Positions 1-6,472 of a DNA stretch of 10,425 nt are shown here, in pieces. The stretch lies in the NCBI GenBank assembly GCA_020061125.1, contig JAGUYV010000444.1:1-10425 (forward strand), read 5' to 3'. The position numbers were made by a program, and so were the translations under genes. Origin of the DNA: a bacterium. Its GTDB lineage: Bacteria > UBP15 > UBA6099 > DSWB01. The first letter of the stretch is position 1. Every line of letters begins with the position of its first letter. The notes below the pieces were generated by a model, which was not told the origin of the DNA, searched no databases, and worked only from the letters and a program-made list of their open reading frames with translations.

Positions 1-1
1 C

Positions 2-94
2 GCCCAGTCCATGCCCCTGGTGTTTCTGGGCGCGTTCGCCGTGGTGGCGTTCACCGTGTCCCTGTTCCTGTTCGAGTTCGTGTTTGAAGATTGA
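2..94 (+). CDS. C-terminal end of an unidentified membrane protein (5' truncated by the window)
   Basis: An open frame from the window edge ends at TGA 92-94 and encodes about 30 residues. Nearly all are hydrophobic (a run of Val, Phe, Leu and Ala such as FLGAFAVVAF), and it closes with the acidic tail FEFVFED. This is what the last transmembrane helix of an integral membrane protein, with a short charged end, looks like. The pattern is compatible with the last helix of an ABC-2-type or CcmB-like permease, but so little is present that no family can be assigned. The stop lies 42 bases before the next predicted start on the same strand, so the two genes may be co-transcribed. Confidence 0.5.
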   Translation, partial: AQSMPLVFLGAFAVVAFTVSLFLFEFVFED

Positions 95-136
95 CGGGCG
101 CGGCGTTCCACGCTCTTGACGGAGGTTCTTTCCGCA

Positions 137-541
137 ATGCCGAAAATGCCGATAGGAGACCAGGCCCTGTGGTCGCGCACCAAGTCGCTGGTTGCCGCCG
201 GTGGGCTTGAGAACATGCTGGAAATTCTAATGCAGGAAACCGGCTGGAACGAGAAGCAGGCGCGCAAATACGCGGGTCTGGCGCTCAAGCACTGCGCCGT
301 GGATTACCACGGCTCGCGCATGGCGCGGGACCGCAATATCGGGCTTGTCTGGGCTGGCGTTGCGCTGGCGCTTTTCGTACTCATACAGGCCCTGGGCCGC
401 ACCTTGAGCAGCATGACGCAAATTGCCCCTCCCGTGATCCTTTCCATCGGCATTTACTTCCTGCTGCGAAGCCTCAAAACCGGGGCTATGGTGACCCGCG
501 CGCGCCGCAAGCTCCCGCCCCCGCCCCACGAACAGCCCTGA
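137..541 (+). CDS. Small membrane protein with two predicted transmembrane helices, function unknown
   Basis: This 134-residue protein is not one I recognise. Its first 65 residues are soluble and charged, with helical character. Two hydrophobic segments follow, at about residues 68-86 (GLVWAGVALALFVLIQ) and 96-113 (PPVILSIGIYFLL). The protein ends in a basic and proline-rich tail (RARRK, then four prolines), so the tail is probably cytoplasmic. I chose ATG 137 because GGAGG lies at 121-125, 11 bases upstream. ATG 146 in the same frame is an alternative, and a TTG at 116 is less likely because it lies before the ribosome-binding site. The gene follows the truncated membrane protein by 42 bases and may share its transcript. 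The single Cys (residue 53) and the absence of a signal peptide give no further clue to its role. Confidence 0.65.
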   Translation: MPKMPIGDQALWSRTKSLVAAGGLENMLEILMQETGWNEKQARKYAGLALKHCAVDYHGSRMARDRNIGLVWAGVALALFVLIQALGRTLSSMTQIAPPVILSIGIYFLLRSLKTGAMVTRARRKLPPPPHEQP

Positions 542-577
542 CTTTCCGCAGCTCCGGCAATTTTTAACACAATTTCT

Positions 578-614
578 GCAATCTATTGCGCCGTTTTTAT
601 TGCAATGCTAAAAT
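578..614 (+). promoter_or_regulatory. Sigma-70-type promoter for the histidine kinase, with an operator-like inverted repeat
   Basis: A -35-like TTGCGC (586-591) is followed after exactly 17 bases by TAAAAT (609-614). A TG at 606-607 makes this an extended -10. The start of transcription would be near 621, giving a leader of about 40 bases before the kinase ATG. A perfect inverted repeat, GCAAT-CT-ATTGC (578-589), overlaps the -35, and an 8-bp palindrome ATTGCAAT (599-606) lies just before the -10. A regulator binding there could block the promoter, but that part is inference. The region is visibly more AT-rich than the flanking genes. Confidence 0.5.
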
Positions 615-662
615 CCGATATTATTATCCTTGCAGCAAAAACCGCCATTGCCGGGGATTGCA

Positions 663-2714
663 ATGAACGACCCAAAGACTCCGGGAACGCAAGACGACTC
701 GTCCGGGGAAACATCGCAAATGCAAGATCTCGAACTGCTCAAGTCCATTTTCAACGGAATTGAAGAGATCATTTATGTCTGCGATCCCGAGACGCATGAG
801 TTGCTGTTCGTAAACAGCGCGTTCAAGCGCATCACGGGAGAAATCCCGACCGGCAGCAAATGCCACAAAGTCCTGCAAAACCGGGAAACGCCCTGCCCCT
901 TCTGCACCAACACCATCATCTTTCATGATAAACCGGGGCATGCCCATGTCTGGGAGTTTCAAAACCAGGTGACGGGCCGCTGGTATCGCTGTTCGGACAA
1001 AGCCATTCCCTGGGCCGGCGGCCGCATGGTGCGCTTCGAGCTGGCCACGGACATCACGGACTACAAGGACCAGCAGGCCCGCTCCGGAAACGCGCTGGAG
1101 CAAAGCGAATCTCTGGTCCGCTCCATCACCGACAACCTGGTCAACGGCATGGTGTACCAGATCATCCGCCATGCGGACGGCGCCAGGGAAATGACTTACT
1201 TGAGCGAAAGGGTCAGGGACTTCTACGGAGTCACCCCGGAGCAGGGCATGGCCGACGCCAGCCGCATCTATGGACGCGTTCACCCGGACGACGGCCGCAG
1301 GCTCTTCGAGCTCGAAGAGCGCGCTCACGAAACCATGTCCGTATTCCAGTCCGAGGCCAGGGTCATGAGGCCGGACGGGACCTGGCGCTGGAGCCTGTTC
1401 GTGTCGCGGCCCACCGCGCTCGGCGGCGGCCTCACGCGATGGGACGGCATCGAGTTCGACATCACGGACCGCAAAACCGCGGAGATCGAACTTGAGACCT
1501 ACAAGCTCCACCTCGAACAGCTCGTGGAGGAACGCACCGCGGAACTGCAGTCCACCACCGAACAACTGCTGCATGCGCAGAAAATGGAAGCCATCGGCCA
1601 GCTCGCGGGCGGCATCGCGCACGATTTCAACAATATCCTTTCCATCATCAGCGGCACCGCGGAGCTGCTCCTCAAATCCACTCCCGCGGACGCGCCCATC
1701 GCGGCCAAACTCGAACGCATTCTCAACTCCGGCATGCGCGCCAAAGACCTCACCATGAAGCTGCTCACCTTTGCGCGCAAGGAAAAACTCAATGTCAAAA
1801 CAGTCTGCCCGGAAACCATCGTGGCGGATATCGTGGACACGCTCACCAGCACCACAACGGAGAAGATCCGCATCTCCCACGACTGCGCGCCCGGTGCGCC
1901 ATGCATCCGCGCGGATGCGAACCAGCTCTTTCAGGCTCTGCTGAACATCTGCCTCAACGCCATAGACGCCATGCCGGGCGGCGGCAGCCTGCGCATGCAA
2001 ATCCGCACCGAGTCCATTGAGCATGACGAGGCAAAGGAAAACGGCGTTCAAAGCGGCGATTTCGTGGTGATTGAAATCAGCGACACCGGAACCGGAATTG
2101 AACCGGATAAGATCGCGAACATCTTCGAGCCGTTCTACACAACAAAGAGCCAGGGCAAAGGCTCGGGCCTGGGCCTGTCCGTGGCGCACGGCATCATAGC
2201 CTCGCACGGCGGTTTCATTAAGGTCGAGTCGAGCGCCAACCAAGGCGCAACATTCCGTTTGTTTCTGCCCGCCACGGACCCGGAACCGGATGAAGCGCCT
2301 CATGGCGCGCCCGCACAAGCGCAAACATCACAGGGCAGAATTCTGATCATTGACGATGACGAGGCGTTTGTGGAGATGCTCAAGGAAGCGTTGGAGCTTG
2401 ACGGCTTTGAAGTGGAAACCGCCGTGTCGGGACCGCAGGCCATCGAATGCTACCGGCACGCCATGCGACGCACGGACGCTATCATTCTGGACATGATCAT
2501 GACGGAAATGGGCGGCGTGGAGGTGTTCGCCGAGTTGAAAAAACTGAATTCCGGCGCGAAAATCGCCCTGTGCTCCGGATACAACAAGGACGGCGACGCC
2601 ACGGCCCTGCTCGAATCCGGCGCCATGGCCTACATCCAGAAACCGTTCGTGATCTCCGAGGTCACGGAAACGCTCACGCGCATGATAAACGGCAAGCCCG
2701 CGCAAGCGCAGTGA
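663..2714 (+). CDS. Soluble hybrid sensor histidine kinase (PAS-PAS-HisKA-HATPase-REC)
   Basis: This 683-residue protein has no transmembrane segment or signal peptide, so it should sense a cytoplasmic cue. PAS domain 1 (about 20-135) ends at the typical DIT motif (Asp130) and contains five cysteines: Cys40, Cys67, Cys78, Cys81 and Cys110. Cys78-Cys81 form a CPFC motif. PAS domain 2 (about 150-270) is of the PAS_3 type and ends at DITD near residue 266. A coiled coil (about 270-310) leads to the H-box IAHDFNN with phospho-acceptor His320. The ATPase domain has its N-box Asn432 and a DTGTG motif starting at Asp474, then the GSGLGL lid. The C-terminal receiver (about 560-675) has the acidic pocket IIDDDE (564-566), phospho-acceptor Asp610 in LDMIM and the conserved Lys660. 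All catalytic residues are present. No response regulator or output gene is adjacent, so the downstream partner is unknown. ATG 663 is preferred because GGGGA (653-657) lies 5 bases upstream. A TTG at 630 would add 11 residues but has no better site. Confidence 0.9.
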   Translation: MNDPKTPGTQDDSSGETSQMQDLELLKSIFNGIEEIIYVCDPETHELLFVNSAFKRITGEIPTGSKCHKVLQNRETPCPFCTNTIIFHDKPGHAHVWEFQNQVTGRWYRCSDKAIPWAGGRMVRFELATDITDYKDQQARSGNALEQSESLVRSITDNLVNGMVYQIIRHADGAREMTYLSERVRDFYGVTPEQGMADASRIYGRVHPDDGRRLFELEERAHETMSVFQSEARVMRPDGTWRWSLFVSRPTALGGGLTRWDGIEFDITDRKTAEIELETYKLHLEQLVEERTAELQSTTEQLLHAQKMEAIGQLAGGIAHDFNNILSIISGTAELLLKSTPADAPIAAKLERILNSGMRAKDLTMKLLTFARKEKLNVKTVCPETIVADIVDTLTSTTTEKIRISHDCAPGAPCIRADANQLFQALLNICLNAIDAMPGGGSLRMQIRTESIEHDEAKENGVQSGDFVVIEISDTGTGIEPDKIANIFEPFYTTKSQGKGSGLGLSVAHGIIASHGGFIKVESSANQGATFRLFLPATDPEPDEAPHGAPAQAQTSQGRILIIDDDEAFVEMLKEALELDGFEVETAVSGPQAIECYRHAMRRTDAIILDMIMTEMGGVEVFAELKKLNSGAKIALCSGYNKDGDATALLESGAMAYIQKPFVISEVTETLTRMINGKPAQAQ

Positions 2715-2731
2715 TCGTTCATCTGGCGATT

Positions 2732-2752
2732 GCGCTATCGGCGGCGCTTTTT
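2732..2752 (+). terminator. Weak terminator candidate between convergent genes
   Basis: A short GCGC (2732-2735) can pair with GCGC (2744-2747), and five T residues follow (2748-2752). The stem is only 4 bp with an 8-base loop, so it would be inefficient. It lies in the 39-base gap between the stop of the kinase and the stop of the oppositely oriented hydrolase, where a terminator is expected. Confidence 0.25.
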
Positions 2753-2753
2753 C

Positions 2754-3803
2754 CTATTTGAGATATTTCTCGAAAAATTCGAATACGACTTCCCTGGCGG
2801 CCTCGTGGTCCTCGCGCTTGATGGCGTGCCCCTGGCCCTGGAACACCGTACACTTGCTCTCGACGCCGCGCGCCTGCATGGCCGCAGCCACGGCTTCGCA
2901 GTCCTGCTCGAATCCCACCGGGTCCTCGGATCCGACATACATCAGAAGCGGCACCGTGAGCCGTTCCGCGAACAGCGCGGGCGAACGGCGCAGAATCTCG
3001 AACCGGCGTTCAGGCACTTTGGCGACATCGCGATCCTTGATGCCGATCAGCGACTTCAGTTTTTTGATCCCCTCTTTGGTGACCAGAATATACAGCACGG
3101 ACTCCACGCCCGCGGGAGTCTTGATCCACTGCGACACCATGCTCCGGATTTCCGGGGCCGTGAGATTGATCGGGGACGCGAACGAGGCCGCGGCTTTGAC
3201 CCGGCCGGTGCGCAGCAAAGCGCTCAAGGTCAGCCCGCCGCCGTGGCTCACGCCCATCATCACGATGCGATCCGGATCCACCACGGCCAGGCCCGCCGCG
3301 CATTCCATGAGATTCAAAATGTCGTGGACCTCGTCGCCGAGCACATCCATGTCCCCTTCGGCTTTGGGAAACAGCCGCTCGTTGTCCTGCTCGCCGCGGT
3401 AGGTGGCCAGCGCGGCCGCATAGCCCCGCTTCACAAACCGCTCTGCTTCCTCGATGTCGAATCCGGAAATGCCGCTGAAACCGCTGTGGTTGAACACCGC
3501 CAGAGGGAACGGGCCGGTCCCGTGCGGCAGCGCCAGGATGCCGGTCTGCCTGAAGCCGTCCGAATTGTAGGTGATGTGCCTGATCACGCCGCCGTCAATG
3601 TCCTTGAAAACTTCGCCCAGCACGAAATCCACGCATTGCGGCGCGTATTGCGTGCTCGACAAAACATGATCCAGTTCTTCGGGGGTAGCGGGCGCAAACA
3701 GCGCGGAGACATAATCCTGCTGTGCGCGTGCCGGGGCCATGCAGAGGCACAGCGCCAACAGGCACGCAGTCCACGGCGCGAAAAACTTATTCCATAAATT
3801 CAT
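2754..3803 (-). CDS. Exported alpha/beta hydrolase (dienelactone hydrolase/peptidase S9-like fold)
   Basis: This 349-residue protein begins with a clear Sec signal peptide: Lys6, a hydrophobic core at about 12-23, and a signal-peptidase I site ARA after residue 27. It should therefore act in the periplasm or outside the cell. The nucleophile elbow GVSHGG places the catalytic serine at Ser186. The likely acid is Asp294 (in GSEDP) and the likely histidine is His326 (in GQGHAIK), in the order and spacing of an alpha/beta hydrolase triad. A loop NHSGFSG upstream of the elbow probably forms the oxyanion hole. The substrate cannot be read from the sequence; esters or peptides are possible. ATG 3803 is chosen over an upstream in-frame ATG at 3911. 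The signal peptide starts there and GGAG (complement of 3813-3816) lies 9 bases away. The upstream extension would read through the palindromic element described separately. The gene converges with the kinase. Confidence 0.85.
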   Translation of the reverse strand: MNLWNKFFAPWTACLLALCLCMAPARAQQDYVSALFAPATPEELDHVLSSTQYAPQCVDFVLGEVFKDIDGGVIRHITYNSDGFRQTGILALPHGTGPFPLAVFNHSGFSGISGFDIEEAERFVKRGYAAALATYRGEQDNERLFPKAEGDMDVLGDEVHDILNLMECAAGLAVVDPDRIVMMGVSHGGGLTLSALLRTGRVKAAASFASPINLTAPEIRSMVSQWIKTPAGVESVLYILVTKEGIKKLKSLIGIKDRDVAKVPERRFEILRRSPALFAERLTVPLLMYVGSEDPVGFEQDCEAVAAAMQARGVESKCTVFQGQGHAIKREDHEAAREVVFEFFEKYLK

Positions 3804-3834
3804 GAGAAAGCGCTCCAGAGTAACAGGAGATTGA

Positions 3835-3861
3835 ACCCAAATTCGCCGTTGGAATTTGGGT
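3835..3861. repeat. Perfect 10-bp inverted repeat, hairpin with 7-base loop
   Basis: ACCCAAATTC (3835-3844) is exactly complementary to GAATTTGGGT (3852-3861) around a 7-base loop. It lies 32 bases upstream of the hydrolase start, in what should be its 5' leader or promoter. It could be an operator, a leader hairpin, or one terminal hairpin of the composite element formed with the two repeats next to it. Confidence 0.75.
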
Positions 3862-3863
3862 GG

Positions 3864-3981
3864 CAATCGCAAGAAGGCATGAGACGCAAGGCAGCAGGCG
3901 CATTTTTGCATTGAATAGAACTGCGGTTCATGAACAAGAAAATGCGCCGATAACGCAGCGAATCGTGCCTTGTTGCGATTG
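3864..3981. repeat. 118-bp nested palindromic element (REP/MITE-like)
   Basis: Three pairs of perfect arms are nested inside one another: CAATCGCAA (3864-3872) with TTGCGATTG (3973-3981); CAAGGCA (3887-3893) with TGCCTTG (3966-3972); and GGCGCATTTT (3897-3906) with AAAATGCGCC (3939-3948). Near the centre is a 10-bp perfect palindrome, GTTCATGAAC (3926-3935). As single-stranded DNA or RNA the segment would fold into one long, interrupted stem-loop. It encodes no plausible protein. Its size and structure resemble non-autonomous palindromic elements (MITEs, or repeats mobilised by IS200/IS605-type transposases). No second copy is present in this window, so repetitiveness is an inference. I checked the arms for integron attC consensus cores and did not find them. 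Confidence 0.65.
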
Positions 3982-3983
3982 TA

Positions 3984-4019
3984 GGATTCGTCAAATCTTT
4001 CTCTTCTATTGACGAATCC
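3984..4019. repeat. Perfect 11-bp inverted repeat, hairpin with 14-base loop
   Basis: GGATTCGTCAA (3984-3994) is exactly complementary to TTGACGAATCC (4009-4019), with a pyrimidine-rich 14-base loop on the + strand. It begins two bases after the 118-bp palindrome and mirrors the hairpin on that element's other side. It may be an end of the same mobile unit. Alternatively it could add to transcription termination of the transporter gene, which is read toward it on the - strand. Confidence 0.75.
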
Positions 4020-4027
4020 GGGATGAA

Positions 4028-4045
4028 ACCCGGCGCGCGCCGGGT
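4028..4045 (-). terminator. GC-rich palindrome just after the transporter stop, probable terminator
   Basis: The 18 bases form a perfect palindrome that can fold as ACCCGGC-GCGC-GCCGGGT. Its edge lies 3 bases beyond the transporter's stop codon on the - strand. Only three T residues follow in that direction before the run breaks, so the signal is less than ideal. The next hairpin (3984-4019) could back it up. Confidence 0.5.
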
Positions 4046-4048
4046 GCG

Positions 4049-5797
4049 TTATTTCTTCTTCTTTTTACCGCCCTTGTTTTTGCCGCCTTTTCCCTTGTTC
4101 TGCGGGGGCCGCGCGCCGCCGGATTTCTTGCCGCCGCCCTTGCCCGGCTGCTGCGCCTTTTCAAGCTGGCGCGCCAGTTCCTCACCCTGCTTTTCGAGCT
4201 CGGTGATCGTGGGTTCGTTGGCCTTGGGGATGTACGGCACGCTGATGACCACAATGGCCGCGATGAGCATGCACACCGCGCCCTGGATGAACATCCAACG
4301 ATAGCCCAGCGCTTCATTGCCCGCGGTGAGGGTTTTCTGGATAATGGTGCCCGCGATGACCACGCTCAAGAACTGGCCCAGGCCGGTCACAGTGGAATAG
4401 AAGCCCATGTACAGGCCCATTTTGGACTCGGGCATGAGGGTGGGCAGAATCGTGGCCATAATCACCACGCAGATGGTCATGCCGATGGCGGCGAAGGAAA
4501 TCACTCCGAATGCGATTTTGATCACGCCGCTTGTTTCCGAAGTCACATGCTTGTTGAGCGCGAGCAGGGCCTTGAGGGTCTTTTCGCGCGCCGGACTGTC
4601 AGCGCCCATGACCGCTGACACGGCCGCGCCGCAGCCCTTTTCGTCCAGCCCTCCGTTCAGGCACCAGCGCATGGCCTCGGACTTCTTGTCCGGCAGGCCG
4701 TCTTCGTTGATGTCCTTTTTCTTGCCGTTCGCGTCCTGTACAAATTTGTCCTCGACGAACAAAGAGAAATCCGCGCCGGCGATATCCACCTTCTGCTTTT
4801 GCGCCAGGTCCGCCACCACTTTCGGGCTGCCAAGGTTCAAATTCGAGACCGAGCTTCTGGGTCCAATCACGAAATACGCGATGACCAGGGCCGCGAACAT
4901 GGTGAGCATGCCCGCGAACACCATGTGCTTGCGGCTGATTTTGTCGCCGATGATGCCCACCGGCACGGCCAGGATCACGGACACGATCACAATGGCGCCG
5001 AGCACATAGCCCGCGGGTTCGTTCGGGATGTTGGCGTAAAATTCCATGAACTTGGTGAAGAACTGCACGAACACGCCCAGGCCCAGCCAGAAGAACAGGT
5101 TCGAGATGAGGAAGATGGTGAGGTCCCGGTACTTGGGCATGTCGCGGGCCACATCCACAAGGCTCATGGCCATGGCTTTGAAGCGGCTCTCCGGCTCGGG
5201 CAGTTTGTCCGGCACGAATTCCTTGATGGAGAACACCGTGGCCAGGGTGCAGCCCAGGTGCACCGCGGCGAGCACATAGAACGCCAGAAACTTGTTCGAG
5301 GTGTAAATGATGGAAAATAGGACCGCGTATGCGAGCAGGGTTCCGATGCCGCCGAAGGCGCTGAAGAACGCGTTGGCGGTCCCGAGTTTTTCGTTGGGGA
5401 TAACTTCGGGTACCAGAGAGAAATATGGCACGGCCGCGAACTGGATGCCGAAGTAGCACACGGTCAGCACCGCCACCAGCGCCCAGATGTTGGTCATGTG
5501 CGGAATGAGCGCGATAAGCGGCGCGGAGATCAGCCCGCCCAGCAGCATGAGCGGCCGCCTCTTGCCCATGCGGGACACGGTCTTGTCGCTGAACACGCCG
5601 AAGAAGAACGACAGCGCAATCATGAGCTTGCCGATGCCCACGATGTACCCGCCCACGGCGTTACCGATGCCGAACTGCGTCTGCAGGAACGGCAGCATCA
5701 CCGCCCCGTCGAAACTCCAGAATCCCACCAGGCCGAAGTTGATGAGGTTCAGCAGCACCATGGTGCCGATTGTCGCATTTTTCTTGTGTGCGTCCAT
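4049..5797 (-). CDS. Major facilitator superfamily transporter (GPH/SLC45 sugar-symporter type) with periplasmic insertion
   Basis: This 582-residue protein has about 12 hydrophobic helices. The cytoplasmic loop 2-3 has the MFS signature as SDKTVSRMGKRRP, and the second half has the equivalent GDKISRKH. The paired SD..SR.G.RRP form resembles sugar:cation symporters of the GPH and SLC45 groups, so a glycoside or related solute is the best guess. Two features are unusual. First, residues about 312-423, between helices 9 and 10, form a hydrophilic insertion of about 110 residues that should face the periplasm. It contains DINEDGLPD (Asp362 to Asp370), which matches the calcium-loop pattern DxNxDGxxD, and two cysteines about ten residues apart. 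Second, the C-terminus (after about residue 530) is a charged helix followed by a Gly/Lys tail ending in KKKKK, predicted to be cytoplasmic. The start at ATG 5797 has a modest AAGG site nine bases upstream. No metabolic gene is adjacent to indicate the substrate. Confidence 0.85.
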   Translation of the reverse strand: MDAHKKNATIGTMVLLNLINFGLVGFWSFDGAVMLPFLQTQFGIGNAVGGYIVGIGKLMIALSFFFGVFSDKTVSRMGKRRPLMLLGGLISAPLIALIPHMTNIWALVAVLTVCYFGIQFAAVPYFSLVPEVIPNEKLGTANAFFSAFGGIGTLLAYAVLFSIIYTSNKFLAFYVLAAVHLGCTLATVFSIKEFVPDKLPEPESRFKAMAMSLVDVARDMPKYRDLTIFLISNLFFWLGLGVFVQFFTKFMEFYANIPNEPAGYVLGAIVIVSVILAVPVGIIGDKISRKHMVFAGMLTMFAALVIAYFVIGPRSSVSNLNLGSPKVVADLAQKQKVDIAGADFSLFVEDKFVQDANGKKKDINEDGLPDKKSEAMRWCLNGGLDEKGCGAAVSAVMGADSPAREKTLKALLALNKHVTSETSGVIKIAFGVISFAAIGMTICVVIMATILPTLMPESKMGLYMGFYSTVTGLGQFLSVVIAGTIIQKTLTAGNEALGYRWMFIQGAVCMLIAAIVVISVPYIPKANEPTITELEKQGEELARQLEKAQQPGKGGGKKSGGARPPQNKGKGGKNKGGKKKKK

Positions 5798-5871
5798 GTC
5801 CGGTTGCCTTGACTCCCGTTCCGCCGAATTTTAAAGATTCCTTATTATGGCGCCGTCCGGCGCATTCGCAG

Positions 5872-5900
5872 ATCATAGCACAACACAACCCGCGCGGCAA
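5872..5900 (-). promoter_or_regulatory. Sigma-70-type promoter for the MFS transporter
   Basis: Read on the - strand, TTGCCG (complement of 5895-5900) is followed after 17 bases by TATGAT (complement of 5872-5877). Transcription would start near 5865, giving a leader of about 68 bases. That leader begins with a small GCGCC/GGCGC hairpin (5850-5863), which could stabilise the 5' end of the message. Confidence 0.5.
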
Positions 5901-5930
5901 AGGAATCGGCAATGCCTCATGCATGCGCGT

Positions 5931-5959
5931 TTGACGCTCCTGCGTTCCGGAAATAGAAT
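5931..5959 (+). promoter_or_regulatory. Sigma-70-type promoter for the HIT gene
   Basis: TTGACG (5931-5936) and TAGAAT (5954-5959) are separated by exactly 17 bases and differ little from consensus. Transcription would begin near 5966, about 55 bases before the HIT start codon. The -35 lies 30 bases from that of the divergent transporter promoter, so the two could share a regulator. Confidence 0.6.
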
Positions 5960-6020
5960 GATTCCTGCTTGAGTCGCGCTGCGCGGCTTCATGCGTAGAA
6001 TGAACATCCGGAGGTCCGGT

Positions 6021-6437
6021 ATGCCGGCGAACGACTGCATATTCTGCAAAATCGTGTCAGGGGAGCTGCCCTGCCACAAGGTGGACGAGGGCGAGCACAC
6101 CATCACCATCATGGACGCGTTTCCCGCCACCAGGGGCCACATGCTGGTCATCACAAAACAGCACCGCACGGATGTGCTCGAAATGACGGACGCGGAACTG
6201 GCGGAAACCAACATCCAGCTCAAGAAGGCCGCGGCCGCGGTTCGCGCGGTCACGAACTGTCCGGCCATCAACCTGTTGAACAACTGCGGCGCCCTGGCCG
6301 GCCAGATGGTGTTCCACGCGCATTTCCATGTTATCCCGCGCTATGAGACCGACCAGTTTCAGTTGCGGTTCTCGAAGATTCAGTCCAGCGACGACGAAAA
6401 AGCCGCGCTGGCCGCGCAAATCAAGAACAGCCTGTGA
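6021..6437 (+). CDS. HIT (histidine triad) family nucleotide hydrolase/transferase
   Basis: This 138-residue cytoplasmic protein is the usual length for a HINT/Fhit-type HIT protein. These enzymes hydrolyse nucleoside phosphoramidates or dinucleoside polyphosphates. The diagnostic triad HAHFHVIPR is intact: His99, His101 and His103, where the middle histidine would be the nucleophile. The N-terminal CIFC (Cys6 and Cys9) is the zinc-ligand start typical of HINT-type members. The conserved block with PATRGHMLVITKQH is present. ATG 6021 is chosen over an ATG at 5991 because GGAGG (6010-6014) lies 6 bases upstream and the family's N-terminus normally begins just before the CxxC. The lipoprotein gene follows after 35 bases and is probably in the same transcript. 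The physiological substrate is unknown. Confidence 0.92.
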   Translation: MPANDCIFCKIVSGELPCHKVDEGEHTITIMDAFPATRGHMLVITKQHRTDVLEMTDAELAETNIQLKKAAAAVRAVTNCPAINLLNNCGALAGQMVFHAHFHVIPRYETDQFQLRFSKIQSSDDEKAALAAQIKNSL

Positions 6438-6472
6438 CCCGTGCACAGACCATGCCAGGAGATCACATTCCC

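Noticed and set aside
624-2324. Long open frame (566 codons) on the - strand opposite the histidine kinase
   Set aside because: The + strand frame has complete, ordered kinase domains. The antisense product is rich in Arg, Ala, His and Gly with no domain, as expected for the complement of GC-rich coding DNA.
2730-3797. 355-codon + strand frame opposite the hydrolase
   Set aside because: The - strand encodes a signal peptide and a full catalytic triad. The + strand product has no recognisable content and no ribosome-binding site.
3804-3911. Upstream start for the hydrolase at 3911
   Set aside because: It would translate part of the palindromic element and bury the signal peptide 36 residues inside the protein.
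3864-3981. Integron attC site or dif-like recombination site
   Set aside because: The arms do not carry the attC core consensus (GTTRRRY/RYYYAAC), no integrase or cassette context is present, and the arm arrangement does not fit a 28-bp dif site.
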